A program made the position numbers and the translations under genes. DNA of 64,000 nucleotides, from NCBI GenBank assembly GCA_001769215.1, contig MEOL01000003.1, positions 62,001-126,000 on the forward strand. Direction: 5' to 3'. This DNA comes from Bacteroidetes bacterium GWF2_41_31. GTDB taxonomy: Bacteria; Bacteroidota; Bacteroidia; Bacteroidales; F082. Numbering within the stretch: position 1 is the stretch's first letter; each line of letters opens with the position of its first letter. Below are positions 32,977 to 41,417 of the stretch, in pieces. The notes beneath the pieces were generated by a model that saw only the letters and a program-made list of their open reading frames with translations, did not search any database and was not told the DNA's origin.

Positions 32977-33681
32977 ATGAACAACCGCACTATTCAAACC
33001 ATTGGAACGATCATAAAAAAAGAACAGCTGGCATCGGTAGTGCACGACACCCGTAGTTCTGCTTTGATACTTGAATCGTTGGAACCCTTTCCCGGTTATC
33101 ATGGAACCACCATTCCCGACCGGCTTGAACCTGACTCATTATTCGTGGCAACTAAAATTATGTACAATGATGAACGCATTATTCGCGCCATTCAGGCCGT
33201 GAAAATGGTTTATCCATTGCGTTTTGATGCAGCACCAGGCACCATTAACTTTCAGAATAATCCGGTAAACGTGATTCGGTTTAAGTTTATTTCCTATCAT
33301 GCCATTTCAGAATTAATTGAGTGTTTTAGGGAAACAGGAATCGAGTTTATGAAATCAAAAAAGGTGGCCCCTTACACTTCCATCATCAAAATTCGCAGGC
33401 ACTTCAAGATGAATGAAATCCAGGAAGGCATCTTCCGCGACGGCGATAACAATCAAACTTATTATATTCAGGTACCCGTTCAATTGCGGTGGGTTACATT
33501 CGAGAAAATCACCATGCAATTGAAATACAACCTGGAGAATAATAATTTTGATGCTGCACAAACCAGTGTTTTTACCGAGTTTGGGTTATTGGATTTGGTG
33601 CGCATCTACGATCTGGATGCGTCTCCCGGGAAATTGCAGTTTATCAGAAACAATTATCTGGAAGCCATAAGCAAATTATAA
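32977..33681 (+). CDS. Conserved-looking protein of unknown function
   Basis: A 234-residue protein that I do not recognise. It has no signal peptide or membrane segment and an ordinary amino-acid mix. It contains short motif-like blocks, such as LEPFPGYHGTTIPD near residues 37-50 and APYTSIIKIRRHF near residues 132-144. It is followed after 7 bases by a mechanosensitive channel gene, so the two are probably in one operon with ppk2 behind. Base composition matches the neighbours and the frame is clean. A cytosolic partner or regulator of the channel is only a guess. Confidence 0.7.
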   Translation: MNNRTIQTIGTIIKKEQLASVVHDTRSSALILESLEPFPGYHGTTIPDRLEPDSLFVATKIMYNDERIIRAIQAVKMVYPLRFDAAPGTINFQNNPVNVIRFKFISYHAISELIECFRETGIEFMKSKKVAPYTSIIKIRRHFKMNEIQEGIFRDGDNNQTYYIQVPVQLRWVTFEKITMQLKYNLENNNFDAAQTSVFTEFGLLDLVRIYDLDASPGKLQFIRNNYLEAISKL

Positions 33682-33688
33682 ATAAGAG

Positions 33689-34972
33689 TTGATGTTTTTT
33701 AGGGAAGAATTAAAGTGCATTCAAAGTCAGTCGGATCAGTTTTTACATGACATGGGATTTTCGGCCGACTCGACCGAAATCATCGTGCAAACCGGTGGTT
33801 ATATTGTACTCGGGCTGTTGGCTTATTTATTTTATCGGTTGACGGTAATCGCGGTTAAAGCCATCGTAGTTCCTATAATTAACCGATCAAAAAACCGGCT
33901 CGATGATTTGCTGATTAAAAATAAATTTTTTAAGAAATTATCGTTCCTGGTTCCCGCACTGTGGATTTACTATATGGTTAGAAATCCATTCTTTACCTTC
34001 ACGGAGACTTCGGATTTTTTTAGGGGACTGATCACGGTATTTTTCTATTTTATTGCCGCCCTGGTCATCGATAGTGTGTTAAGTACCATCAATGACTATT
34101 ATAACAGATATTCTTTTGCCAAGGAGCATCCCATTGCCGGCCCCATTCAGGTTATTAAAATTATCACCTACTTATTGGCCCTTCTTGGTGTTATCGGCTA
34201 TTTGCTCGAAAAAGACCTGAGCACTTTGTTATTTGGTTTGGGCACCATTTCAGCAGTACTCATGTTAATTTTCAAAGACCCGATTCTGGGCTTCGCCGGT
34301 GGATTGCAGCTTACTTTTAATAAAATGGTGCGTATTGGTGACTGGATTACCATGAATAAATATGGTGCAGATGGTACAGTCATCGAAATAAATCTCACCA
34401 CAGTTAAGGTGCAAAACTTTGATAAAACCATTATTACCATTCCTACCTATGGCATGGTGACCGACAGCTTTCAAAACTGGCGTGGTATGGAAGAATCGGG
34501 CGGTAGGCGCATCAAACGTTCCATCCTGATTGATATGGATACAGTGAAGTTTTGCACTCCGGAGATGCTGGAGCGATTTAAAAAGATTCAGATAATTGCC
34601 GATTATGTGAATAAGCGGGAGGTTGAAATTGCCGCCTATAACGAAAAGTTGGGTATTGATCATTCCATTAAGGTAAATGGACGCCGTCAAACCAACCTGG
34701 GAGTTTTTCAGGCATACCTGAAAGCCTATCTGAATAACCGTCCTGATATAAACACCGACATGACTTTTATCGTGAGGCAGTTGCAACCTACTGAAAAAGG
34801 AATACCTGTCGAGATTTATGTATTTACGAACGTAACTGAATGGGTAGCATATGAGGAAATTCAGGTATCCATTTTTGACCACATACTGGCCGCAATACCT
34901 GAATTTGAGTTGCGGGTTTTTCAATATCCAAGCAGCTTTAGCGGAATTCGGATACCCCCGGTCGAAGGGTAA
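33689..34972 (+). CDS. Mechanosensitive ion channel, MscS family
   Basis: A 427-residue inner-membrane protein with about five hydrophobic segments. The pore helix and beta domain are recognisable: LSTLLFGLGTISAVLMLIFKDPILGFAGGLQL near residues 178-210, then KMVRIGDWITM, GTVIEINLTTVKVQNFDKTIITIPT, the MscS upper-beta domain. The long N-terminal part and insertions in the C-terminal domain (about residues 270-350) resemble the YbdG branch rather than minimal MscS. It would release solutes on hypo-osmotic shock. It lies between an unknown gene (7-base gap) and ppk2 (42-base gap), same strand. Confidence 0.92.
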   Translation: MMFFREELKCIQSQSDQFLHDMGFSADSTEIIVQTGGYIVLGLLAYLFYRLTVIAVKAIVVPIINRSKNRLDDLLIKNKFFKKLSFLVPALWIYYMVRNPFFTFTETSDFFRGLITVFFYFIAALVIDSVLSTINDYYNRYSFAKEHPIAGPIQVIKIITYLLALLGVIGYLLEKDLSTLLFGLGTISAVLMLIFKDPILGFAGGLQLTFNKMVRIGDWITMNKYGADGTVIEINLTTVKVQNFDKTIITIPTYGMVTDSFQNWRGMEESGGRRIKRSILIDMDTVKFCTPEMLERFKKIQIIADYVNKREVEIAAYNEKLGIDHSIKVNGRRQTNLGVFQAYLKAYLNNRPDINTDMTFIVRQLQPTEKGIPVEIYVFTNVTEWVAYEEIQVSIFDHILAAIPEFELRVFQYPSSFSGIRIPPVEG

Positions 34973-35014
34973 GCGTGTGAATCGTTTCAGCAGCGATTTC
35001 TAAATGATAAAAAT

Positions 35015-35830
35015 ATGAAAAAGGAGAAAAATCATTTCGATGAAGATGGGCTGTTAAAAGAGAGTTATTATGAAAAGGAATACGCCAAACTTTGCATCAA
35101 ACTGGTTGCAATGCAGGATTGGATTAAAGCCAAAGGACTGAAAGTAGTTGTGATATTTGAAGGTCGGGATGCAGCAGGAAAAGGAGGGGTGATTAATCGG
35201 ATCACCGAGCCGATGAACCCCAGGATATGCAGAGTGGTTGCTTTAGGCACACCTACCGAGAAAGAAAAAACCCAATGGTATTTTCAACGATATGTCGCCC
35301 ATTTGCCCGCCGCAGGAGAAATGGTATTGTTCGACCGTTCATGGTACAACAGGGGAGGGGTAGAACATGTGATGGGCTTTTGTACCCAGAGCGAATATTG
35401 GGAATTTCTACGTTCGTGCCCTAATTTTGAACAAATGCTCATCCGTTCCGGAATCATCCTGATCAAATTATGGTTTTCAGTAAGTAGTGAAGAACAGGAA
35501 AAACGCTTTCAATCACGACTGAATGATCCGACAAAAAGATGGAAATTAAGCCCCATGGACTTGAAATCGCGTGAACTTTGGGTGGAATATTCAAAAGCAA
35601 AAGATACCATGTTCGATTATACCGACACGAAAATATCTCCCTGGTATGATGTGCCAGCTGATGATAAAAGGAAGGCCCGACTGAATACCATCAGGCATCT
35701 GTTAAATAAAATCCCCCATCACGACCTGCCCCAGGAGGAAATCGAACTTAAACCGAGACGGCCTGAAGAAGAGTATACACGTCCTCCAATGGATGAACAA
35801 AACTTTGTGAAGGATTACTATAAAAGTTAG
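35015..35830 (+). CDS. ppk2: Polyphosphate kinase 2
   Basis: A 271-residue cytosolic enzyme. The Walker A loop reads FEGRDAAGKGG near residues 48-58. The Walker B/lid region reads FDRSWYNRGGVEHVMGF near residues 107-123, both strongly diagnostic of PPK2. One PPK2 domain only, so class I or III; the sequence does not settle which. The enzyme transfers phosphate between polyphosphate and nucleoside di- or monophosphates. It follows the mechanosensitive channel gene by 42 bases and may share its promoter. Next comes the convergent P-loop kinase. Confidence 0.95.
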   Translation: MKKEKNHFDEDGLLKESYYEKEYAKLCIKLVAMQDWIKAKGLKVVVIFEGRDAAGKGGVINRITEPMNPRICRVVALGTPTEKEKTQWYFQRYVAHLPAAGEMVLFDRSWYNRGGVEHVMGFCTQSEYWEFLRSCPNFEQMLIRSGIILIKLWFSVSSEEQEKRFQSRLNDPTKRWKLSPMDLKSRELWVEYSKAKDTMFDYTDTKISPWYDVPADDKRKARLNTIRHLLNKIPHHDLPQEEIELKPRRPEEEYTRPPMDEQNFVKDYYKS

Positions 35831-35869
35831 CAGTTTTCTTGATCGTGTTCAAAGGCAACAAGTGAATTT

Positions 35870-36391
35870 TCAGATATTTCTTAACAAATAGACTTCTTTC
35901 AGGTGTTTTTGAGCCACTTCAAATGCATCCAGACCCTTGTCCGTATGTAAGATAATAGTGTTTTCGAAGGGATGTTGCCGGCAGTATTTCTGGTGGCTGT
36001 CCCAGATATGTTCCACATACCAATCGGGTTCTTTTCCCCATCTGATGTCCTTGTTTTTCCTTGCTAAAAATGTTTTTTTATCCAACGTCAGAAACAATTT
36101 TAGATCCATCAGGTTGTTGAGTCTTTCATCCTGAAAGGCAAAGATACCCTCCAGTATCACCAGCTCATGAAGGTTGATTTGTTTCAGTGCTTCTTTGTAA
36201 AATCGATCAAAATCAATGGAATCGGTGCATTCCCAGTCGGTGTGTCCGTTAATTTTTGGAATTTCACTGGTTGGGAAAGCGAAATCGTCCTGACAAAGAC
36301 TGACCACATCTACTTCGTGGAACACTTTTTTTAGATTTCTTGCTAATGTAGATTTTCCGGCATTGCTAACGCCTCCTATTCCGATAACCAT
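35870..36391 (-). CDS. Uridine/nicotinamide-riboside kinase-like P-loop kinase
   Basis: A 173-residue kinase. Walker A reads GGVSNAGKST near residues 6-15, followed by LCQDDFAFP near residues 33-41, HTDWECTDSIDFDRF and VILEGIFAF. The order and spacing resemble eukaryotic nicotinamide riboside kinases (GVTNSGKTT, then SQDDFF, then IIEGF) and the wider uridine kinase family. It could salvage nicotinamide riboside into NMN, but uridine or another nucleoside is equally possible. nadB is in the same window but 5 kb away, so that is not evidence. It has its own promoter at 36412-36419. Confidence 0.75.
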   Translation of the reverse strand: MVIGIGGVSNAGKSTLARNLKKVFHEVDVVSLCQDDFAFPTSEIPKINGHTDWECTDSIDFDRFYKEALKQINLHELVILEGIFAFQDERLNNLMDLKLFLTLDKKTFLARKNKDIRWGKEPDWYVEHIWDSHQKYCRQHPFENTIILHTDKGLDAFEVAQKHLKEVYLLRNI

Positions 36392-36411
36392 GAGGTTGTT
36401 TTAATTTGGCG

Positions 36412-36419
36412 CAAAAATA
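36412..36419 (-). promoter_or_regulatory. -7 box of the P-loop kinase gene
   Basis: On the minus strand TATTTTTG matches TAnnTTTG, about 20 bases before the ATG at 36391 and just after the stop of the lipoprotein gene upstream. No clear -33 element. Confidence 0.4.
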
Positions 36420-36423
36420 GGGA

Positions 36424-37905
36424 TTAATCTTGTTTTTTTTCCTGTCCGGGCATAAACTGATAAGCACCGGCATCGGGATGGTTGAGCCTCAGGTTGTTGA
36501 GCAAGTCGTAGAGAACCTCTACCGCAATGGCAGGATCGCCGTAGTCGATGGCCGGTGACAGGGTGTCGAGGCGGTAATCGTTGACTGTGACATCTTTAAA
36601 AAGAGGATCTTCATTGCGCAGGATGGTATTGAAGTTGACACCATCCTCCATTTTACGGGTGCTTCGTACCAGGCTGTGGCTAATAAAATAAAGCGAATCT
36701 GCTCCACCAACCATATCGGTTTCAAACTCATCTTTATTGGAGCCATAAACAATGCTGTTGGCCAGGGTGAAATTGAGGGCATATGGAATCGGATTATCCA
36801 GTGTGTCTAAAAGATAATTGTTGATATATACGGCCGGATTGTTGCGCGCCGAATACGGCCAGAAATTACCAATGGTGGATTGTTTAAAATTGAAATATCC
36901 TCCACCATAAACCTCCAGACAAAACCCTCCACAGTTAGCCAATATTGTATTACTTGCTTCAATATTGTAAATATGTGATAAAATTCCAGATCTACTCATG
37001 TTTTCAATGATGACATTGTGCAATATGACCCGGTTATTGGCATAGTGAATGAACGACTCGGTTTGTAAGCCTATAAATCCGTTTTTAATCACCGCATTTT
37101 CAATAAGGTGGTCAGTTCCCGGAGTGCTTTCCATCAACCAGATGCGGTCCCACTGTCCGGGGAGTTCATCGTAACTTGATTCCAGGCGGTCGCCCTGAAA
37201 AGTAACCGGATTTTCGAGAGTTCCCTTCACTTGTAACAATCCATCCGAATAGGCCCAAAGTCCGCCGCCATCATGAAAATAAATCCTTGCTCCTTCATCG
37301 ATAATCAGAGTACCGTAGGAATTGATCACGGCATATCCATAAATTACATAAGGCCGGTCGTTGGTCCAGTGAACAGTTTCAAGGCTGTCGGCCACAATTT
37401 TGTATTTTGGAAAGACGGATGAATAGGTGTCGGCCACGATATAATGCGCGTCCTGCCCCCAGGCAATTAATTTAACGTGCTGCTCGTTGCCATTGGTGAA
37501 AAAAGTGAGTTCGTCTTCCACCACATAGGGATTGTTGTTGTCCTGCGGATTGATGGTCACCCGAACAAACAAGTACAGGCTGTCGTTGCCGTTGATTTCA
37601 ACATCCGAAAACGAAGAACCGGGTTCTCCATCCAGGTTGATGCGGTATGGTGACGAGGTGCCTCCGGTGAGGTTGATATTGCTGATGTTTAGTTTGTTAT
37701 CCGATTTGTTGTATATCATCAGCCGCTTTGTAACGCTGCCAACCGTGGTGAAAACCGTGTCGAAGATAACCGAATCTGCCGAAAAACCGAGTTTAAGCGA
37801 ACTATCGTGGTTGACGACATCCTCTTTCTTACAGGAGGCAAAAATCAACACAAGAAATGTGGTGGCGATCAGAAAGGACAGGCCGAAAGAGGGAAACAAC
37901 TTCAT
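36424..37905 (-). CDS. Lipoprotein with parallel beta-helix repeats
   Basis: A 493-residue lipoprotein. The signal peptide ends at LIFASC with Cys25 lipidated. Residues about 35-140 form an Ig-like domain (DSVIFDTVFTTVGSVTKRLMIYNKS). The rest is a right-handed parallel beta-helix with short hydrophobic strands and turns such as GTLIIDEGARIYFHDGGGLW and IENAVIKNGFIGLQTES. Proteins of this make-up are common in Bacteroidota and presumed surface-exposed; ligands are unknown. It has no polysaccharide lyase catalytic residues that I can point to. It ends 32 bases before the start of the P-loop kinase. Confidence 0.82.
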   Translation of the reverse strand: MKLFPSFGLSFLIATTFLVLIFASCKKEDVVNHDSSLKLGFSADSVIFDTVFTTVGSVTKRLMIYNKSDNKLNISNINLTGGTSSPYRINLDGEPGSSFSDVEINGNDSLYLFVRVTINPQDNNNPYVVEDELTFFTNGNEQHVKLIAWGQDAHYIVADTYSSVFPKYKIVADSLETVHWTNDRPYVIYGYAVINSYGTLIIDEGARIYFHDGGGLWAYSDGLLQVKGTLENPVTFQGDRLESSYDELPGQWDRIWLMESTPGTDHLIENAVIKNGFIGLQTESFIHYANNRVILHNVIIENMSRSGILSHIYNIEASNTILANCGGFCLEVYGGGYFNFKQSTIGNFWPYSARNNPAVYINNYLLDTLDNPIPYALNFTLANSIVYGSNKDEFETDMVGGADSLYFISHSLVRSTRKMEDGVNFNTILRNEDPLFKDVTVNDYRLDTLSPAIDYGDPAIAVEVLYDLLNNLRLNHPDAGAYQFMPGQEKKQD

Positions 37906-37928
37906 AAACGCATCATTAATCAGGTGTG

Positions 37929-37956
37929 CAAAGATAAGTGAATACAGTTAAACCAA
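37929..37956 (-). promoter_or_regulatory. Promoter of the beta-helix lipoprotein gene
   Basis: On the minus strand TTG (37954-37956), 17 bases, then TATCTTTG (37929-37936), a full -7 match. The leader to the ATG at 37905 is about 17 bases. Confidence 0.6.
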
Positions 37957-38082
37957 GACCAATCAATTATCCTGGTTTTAAGAAACGGAGTGTGATACAA
38001 CCATTTCTTGTTGGTAATACATACGTTTTTTCGGCATTATTATTGTATTTTTACGGCATTCATCCTGAAAACTGATAAGCAT

Positions 38083-38658
38083 ATGAATCAACTATTAAAG
38101 GCTGCAATTGTTTTGATCCTGATGGTGATATCATCGGTAGAATTGCAGGCACAATACATGAACCTGGGGACGGCCACCCAGGAGGAATTCAAACCACAGC
38201 GTTGGTTTGTTGGGGGCATGCTGGGGGGAAGTTTCTCCGGTTATGGGGGCAGTTTTGAAATTGCACCCATTGTTGGATATAAGGTAACTCCTGAATTTCA
38301 TGTAGGAACCAGGATTACCTATATATACAGCAGCTTTAAATACAATAGCAATTCAACACGGTATCATTTAAACGATTATGGAGCCAGCTTGTTTGCGCGA
38401 TATCAGTTTTATAAGCCTTTGTTTGGTCATGTTGAATATGAAGCTTTAAGTCTGGAACTTCCTCCATATGCGGTGGCTCCAGGTGAAAGTGTCAGGATGT
38501 TATTAAACAGCCTTTTTGTGGGTGGCGGCATCATTCAGCCATTGGGTGGCAGGGGATTTGCTACGATCGCCATTCTGTTTAATTTACTCGAAAACGAGTA
38601 TTCAAGCTATGTATACTCCAATCCCATTATCAGGGTAGGATTTGGGGTTGGGTTGTAG
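38083..38658 (+). CDS. Small outer-membrane beta-barrel protein
   Basis: A 191-residue protein. The start at 38083 gives a clean signal peptide (MNQLLKAAIVLILMVISSVELQAQ); the open frame extends 25 codons upstream without support. After cleavage, alternating strands with Gly and aromatic residues follow (WFVGGMLGGSFSGYGGSFEI, then HVGTRITYIYSSFKY, then NPIIRVGFGVGL), as expected for an eight-stranded barrel of the PorT/OmpA-like size. Function unknown. It is a single gene and is followed by the unusual repeats at 38682-38752. Confidence 0.75.
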   Translation: MNQLLKAAIVLILMVISSVELQAQYMNLGTATQEEFKPQRWFVGGMLGGSFSGYGGSFEIAPIVGYKVTPEFHVGTRITYIYSSFKYNSNSTRYHLNDYGASLFARYQFYKPLFGHVEYEALSLELPPYAVAPGESVRMLLNSLFVGGGIIQPLGGRGFATIAILFNLLENEYSSYVYSNPIIRVGFGVGL

Positions 38659-38681
38659 AAATATCCGCAGGTCACTCTCGC

Positions 38682-38752
38682 AGTTCAAAAGTGATTCTCT
38701 GATTTGAACTATTTTCCGTTTAGAATCACTCTGTATGGTCGAAAAATAGTTC
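38682..38752. repeat. Interlocked inverted repeats before the TRIC gene
   Basis: Three perfect complementary pairs interleave: AGTTCAAA (38682-38689) with TTTGAACT (38703-38710); AGTGATTCT (38690-38698) with AGAATCACT (38722-38730); GAACTATTTT (38706-38715) with AAAATAGTTC (38743-38752). Pairs one and three share 38706-38710 and exclude each other; pair two crosses both. Confidence 0.7.
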
Positions 38753-38810
38753 TACGGAAGTTTACCTATTTTTACATCGGTTTTTAAAAGTGTAACAATT
38801 TCTGTTCGCG

Positions 38811-39419
38811 ATGGATGAAATATTAAATTACATCAGTATCATTGGTGCTTTTGCTTTTGCCATTTCAGGGGCACTCACCGCCATGAACAACAAATTCGAC
38901 CCGTTTGGTGTATTGATCATCGCTTTTGCAACGGCCGTGGGTGGTGGAACCATGCGCGACATGCTCATCGAAGGAAAACCGGTTTTCTGGTTGTACGAAC
39001 CTGGCTACCTGTACTTTATTATTGCCGGAACCATCTTTGCCATTGTCTTTAGAGCCAAACTTAATTATATGCTTAAGCCCCTTTTCTTTTTCGATACCAT
39101 CGGACTGGCTTTGTATACGGTAATTGGTGTTCAGGTTGGACTTGAATACAACCTGAATTATATAAATTGCATCATTTTGGGCACCCTCACCGGTGCTTTT
39201 GGTGGGGTGATCCGCGATATCCTGGTGAATGAGGTGCCTGTCATCTTTAAGAAAGAAATTTATGCCACCGTGAGCATTGTGGGAGGAGCACTGTATCTGG
39301 TGCTTGACAAGTTGATTTTACACCATCCGGTGATGCAATTTATACCGATGGTGTTTATTATTGTGTTCAGGTTGTTGATTGTGCGTTATAAAATTTCGTT
39401 GCCTTCTTTGTATAAATAA
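38811..39419 (+). CDS. TRIC-type cation channel family protein
   Basis: A 202-residue inner-membrane protein with about seven hydrophobic segments and two internal repeats. The repeat signature is a Gly-rich loop after a helix: AVGGGTMRDMLI near residues 42-53 and AFGGVIRDILVNEVPVIF near residues 127-144. This is the YadS/UPF0126 arrangement, whose bacterial members were shown to be potassium-permeable trimeric channels related to animal TRIC. The physiological role in bacteria is unclear. The gene stands alone, downstream of the interlocked repeats. Confidence 0.9.
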   Translation: MDEILNYISIIGAFAFAISGALTAMNNKFDPFGVLIIAFATAVGGGTMRDMLIEGKPVFWLYEPGYLYFIIAGTIFAIVFRAKLNYMLKPLFFFDTIGLALYTVIGVQVGLEYNLNYINCIILGTLTGAFGGVIRDILVNEVPVIFKKEIYATVSIVGGALYLVLDKLILHHPVMQFIPMVFIIVFRLLIVRYKISLPSLYK

Positions 39420-39833
39420 GGAGTAGGTTCCAACCTAATTTGTCTCAATGAAAAAGCGGACGAGGGAGGTTTTTCACAACAACCTTGTCGAAGAAAACAT
39501 GATTCAAAATCCGGAATATCAGTCATTTCTGTCATTCCGATTGAGCATACTGAGGCACGAAGGATGCGAACAGAGGAATCCCCAAAAGAATAAGGCTGCC
39601 GTTGTGGCGAGTCATTATTTTGGCTTTCTTACACAGGGTTTTCTTTTAGTGTCGCATAACTTATCGATATATCAACCTGCTCAAATACTTTTATTGAAGT
39701 GCTTTCTCAAGCAACTTTGATAAAATCAGGTATAATAGACAAAATTCAGGCTAGAAACCGCTGTATCCCTTATAAATATTAGCTTTGATTCAAATCAAAG
39801 GTCCTGATGTAAAAACCATTGGTTTCAGTATTT
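39420..39833. other. Gene-free stretch with inverted repeats
   Basis: The frame from 39448 is not credible as a protein. The segment near 39530-39585 (GTCATTCCGATTGAGCATAC, then GAGGAATCCCC) resembles a dispersed non-coding element often seen between Bacteroidota genes. TTTGATT-CA-AATCAAA forms a palindrome at 39784-39799. CTAGAAA (39751-39757) pairs with TTTCTAG (39831-39837), enclosing the end of the nucleotidyltransferase gene. Confidence 0.45.
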
Positions 39834-40733
39834 CTAGCTCCAGAGGCTTTCTGGATATTGTCCTTTTTCAACCAACTCGGCCACACGTTGAATAGTCACC
39901 GGTTTATCTTCCTGATAAGTCACCCCAAACCACTGGTCGTTGCTGGTGAGCGTCCTGAAGCTGGCTTCATCGATTTTAATCAGGTTGTTGGCTACCAAGG
40001 GAATGTAAAACTCTGCTTTTAGCTGGTTTGCATTTTCATGGATAAATTTAGAAAAATCACGTTTCAACTGACTGAAAAACAAGGGAGTAAATCCCCAGAA
40101 ATTCATGGAGACAATGTCATCATCTTTCAATGGATATTCCGCCCCTGCTTCTTCAAAGAAAATACCTGCTTCCTTCCGGAGGATGCTGGTACGTTCAACC
40201 ACATCAGTAAGGCATCCGTTTTTACTCTGACAAATTCCCCGGCTTACGCTTCCGTTTTCCGACAACGTATTGGCCAGTTTATAACCCACCAGCGCATATT
40301 CGTTTTGTTGACGTTTGGGCTCGGTCAGGAAATCTGCCAGCACCTGAAAAGCTTCACGACCGTAAAAATCATCGGCATTGATCACGGCAAATGGCTCATT
40401 TACATATTTTTCAGCAACCAACACAGCATGCCCTGTTCCCCATGGTTTTGTCCTTTCCTGGTTGAATTCAATACCTTGCGGGATGTTGTGAAGTTCCTGG
40501 AGGATGTATTCTGTTTTTATCTTTCCGGCCAACCGGGGTTCAAAGATGGCTTTAAAATCATCAATGATTTTGGGATTCAGTACAAATACCACTTTTCCAA
40601 ATCCGGCCCTGATGGCATCGAATACGGAATAATCAATAATACTCTCGCCCGAAGGGCCAATTTTATCCATTTGTTTCACTCCGCCGTAGCGGCTTCCCAC
40701 ACCGGCTGCAAGTATAACGAGGGTTGGTTTCAT
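39834..40733 (-). CDS. Sugar-1-phosphate nucleotidyltransferase family protein
   Basis: A 299-residue protein with the nucleotidyltransferase signature at the N-terminus (LVILAAGVGSRYGGVKQMDKIGPSG), here with Tyr-Gly-Gly after Arg, and the metal-binding pair in AVINADDFYG near residue 115. The substrate loop PWGTGHAVL lies near residue 96. It should activate a sugar phosphate with a nucleoside triphosphate in the cytosol. The sugar is not clear: the overall look is that of the Bacteroidota enzymes often found with N-acetylhexosamine kinases, but no such kinase is here. The gene stands alone with its own promoter box. Confidence 0.85.
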   Translation of the reverse strand: MKPTLVILAAGVGSRYGGVKQMDKIGPSGESIIDYSVFDAIRAGFGKVVFVLNPKIIDDFKAIFEPRLAGKIKTEYILQELHNIPQGIEFNQERTKPWGTGHAVLVAEKYVNEPFAVINADDFYGREAFQVLADFLTEPKRQQNEYALVGYKLANTLSENGSVSRGICQSKNGCLTDVVERTSILRKEAGIFFEEAGAEYPLKDDDIVSMNFWGFTPLFFSQLKRDFSKFIHENANQLKAEFYIPLVANNLIKIDEASFRTLTSNDQWFGVTYQEDKPVTIQRVAELVEKGQYPESLWS

Positions 40734-40771
40734 GAGGTAGGTTTTAAAGGATCATTTATTTTAAACGCGGG

Positions 40772-40779
40772 CAAAAATA
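40772..40779 (-). promoter_or_regulatory. -7 box of the nucleotidyltransferase gene
   Basis: On the minus strand TATTTTTG matches TAnnTTTG, 38 bases before the ATG at 40733. No -33 TTG at the normal distance. Confidence 0.4.
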
Positions 40780-40881
40780 AGGATTTTATAAAAGAGGAAA
40801 TGACCAATTTAAGAAAGCTGGGTTTTTACCACCCCTCACACAGATAAAACGAAGAAATACACCTCTGTGGTTTATCACGAT

Positions 40882-41397
40882 TTATTCATCATACCAGCTG
40901 GCATACATATTATAATTGTTTGAAATGCGGTGGATTTCTCCTTCCAGCAGCGCGGTATCAACAGTCTTGATCAGGGTTGCCGGTACTCCTGCATAAACAG
41001 AACCCGACTTTACCACAGTGTTTTTTGCGATCAGGGCCCCGGCTGCGATCACCGAATTGCTCTCCACCACTACACCATCCATTAAAATGGCTCCCATGCC
41101 AATCAACACATTGTCGTGGATAGTGCATCCGTGAACAATGGCACCATGGGCAATGCTTACATTGTTTCCAATTCTGACCGGTGCTTTCTGATAGGTGCAA
41201 TGAATAATGGCTCCATCCTGAATATTGACGTTGTTGCCAATGCGGATACTATGCACATCGCCACGGACAACGGCATTAAACCACACGCTGCAATCGACGC
41301 CCATCACCACATCTCCTGTGAGGGTTGCGTTATCGGCAATAAAACAGTTGTTGCCCCATTTGGGTGAGATTCCTTTTACTGATCTGATCGTTGGCAT
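40882..41397 (-). CDS. Gamma-carbonic anhydrase family protein
   Basis: A 171-residue left-handed beta-helix protein, with hexapeptide-like turns throughout (NATLTGDVVMGVDCSVWFNAVVRGD, then NVSIAHGAIVHGCTIHDNVLIGMGA). The family's His ligands are visible in IHCT near residue 70, IAHGAIVHGC near residues 83-92. It matches the YrdA/PaaY group rather than the methanogen Cam enzyme, which has an acidic loop missing here; carbonic anhydrase activity is therefore possible but not certain. It starts 20 bases after the nadB stop, so it is probably cotranscribed with nadB. Confidence 0.9.
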   Translation of the reverse strand: MPTIRSVKGISPKWGNNCFIADNATLTGDVVMGVDCSVWFNAVVRGDVHSIRIGNNVNIQDGAIIHCTYQKAPVRIGNNVSIAHGAIVHGCTIHDNVLIGMGAILMDGVVVESNSVIAAGALIAKNTVVKSGSVYAGVPATLIKTVDTALLEGEIHRISNNYNMYASWYDE

Positions 41398-41417
41398 AAC
41401 AATGCAATTTAGTTTGT

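Noticed and set aside
34265-34924. Minus-strand frame of 219 codons opposite the MscS gene
   Set aside because: Shadow frame; low-complexity translation lacking any motif.
39448-39720. Plus-strand frame of 90 codons after the TRIC gene
   Set aside because: It runs through sequence that looks like a dispersed non-coding element and palindromes; composition is not protein-like.
40038-40847. Long plus-strand frame (269 codons) opposite the nucleotidyltransferase gene
   Set aside because: It mirrors a well-conserved enzyme gene on the other strand and its translation has no plausible start, domain or composition.
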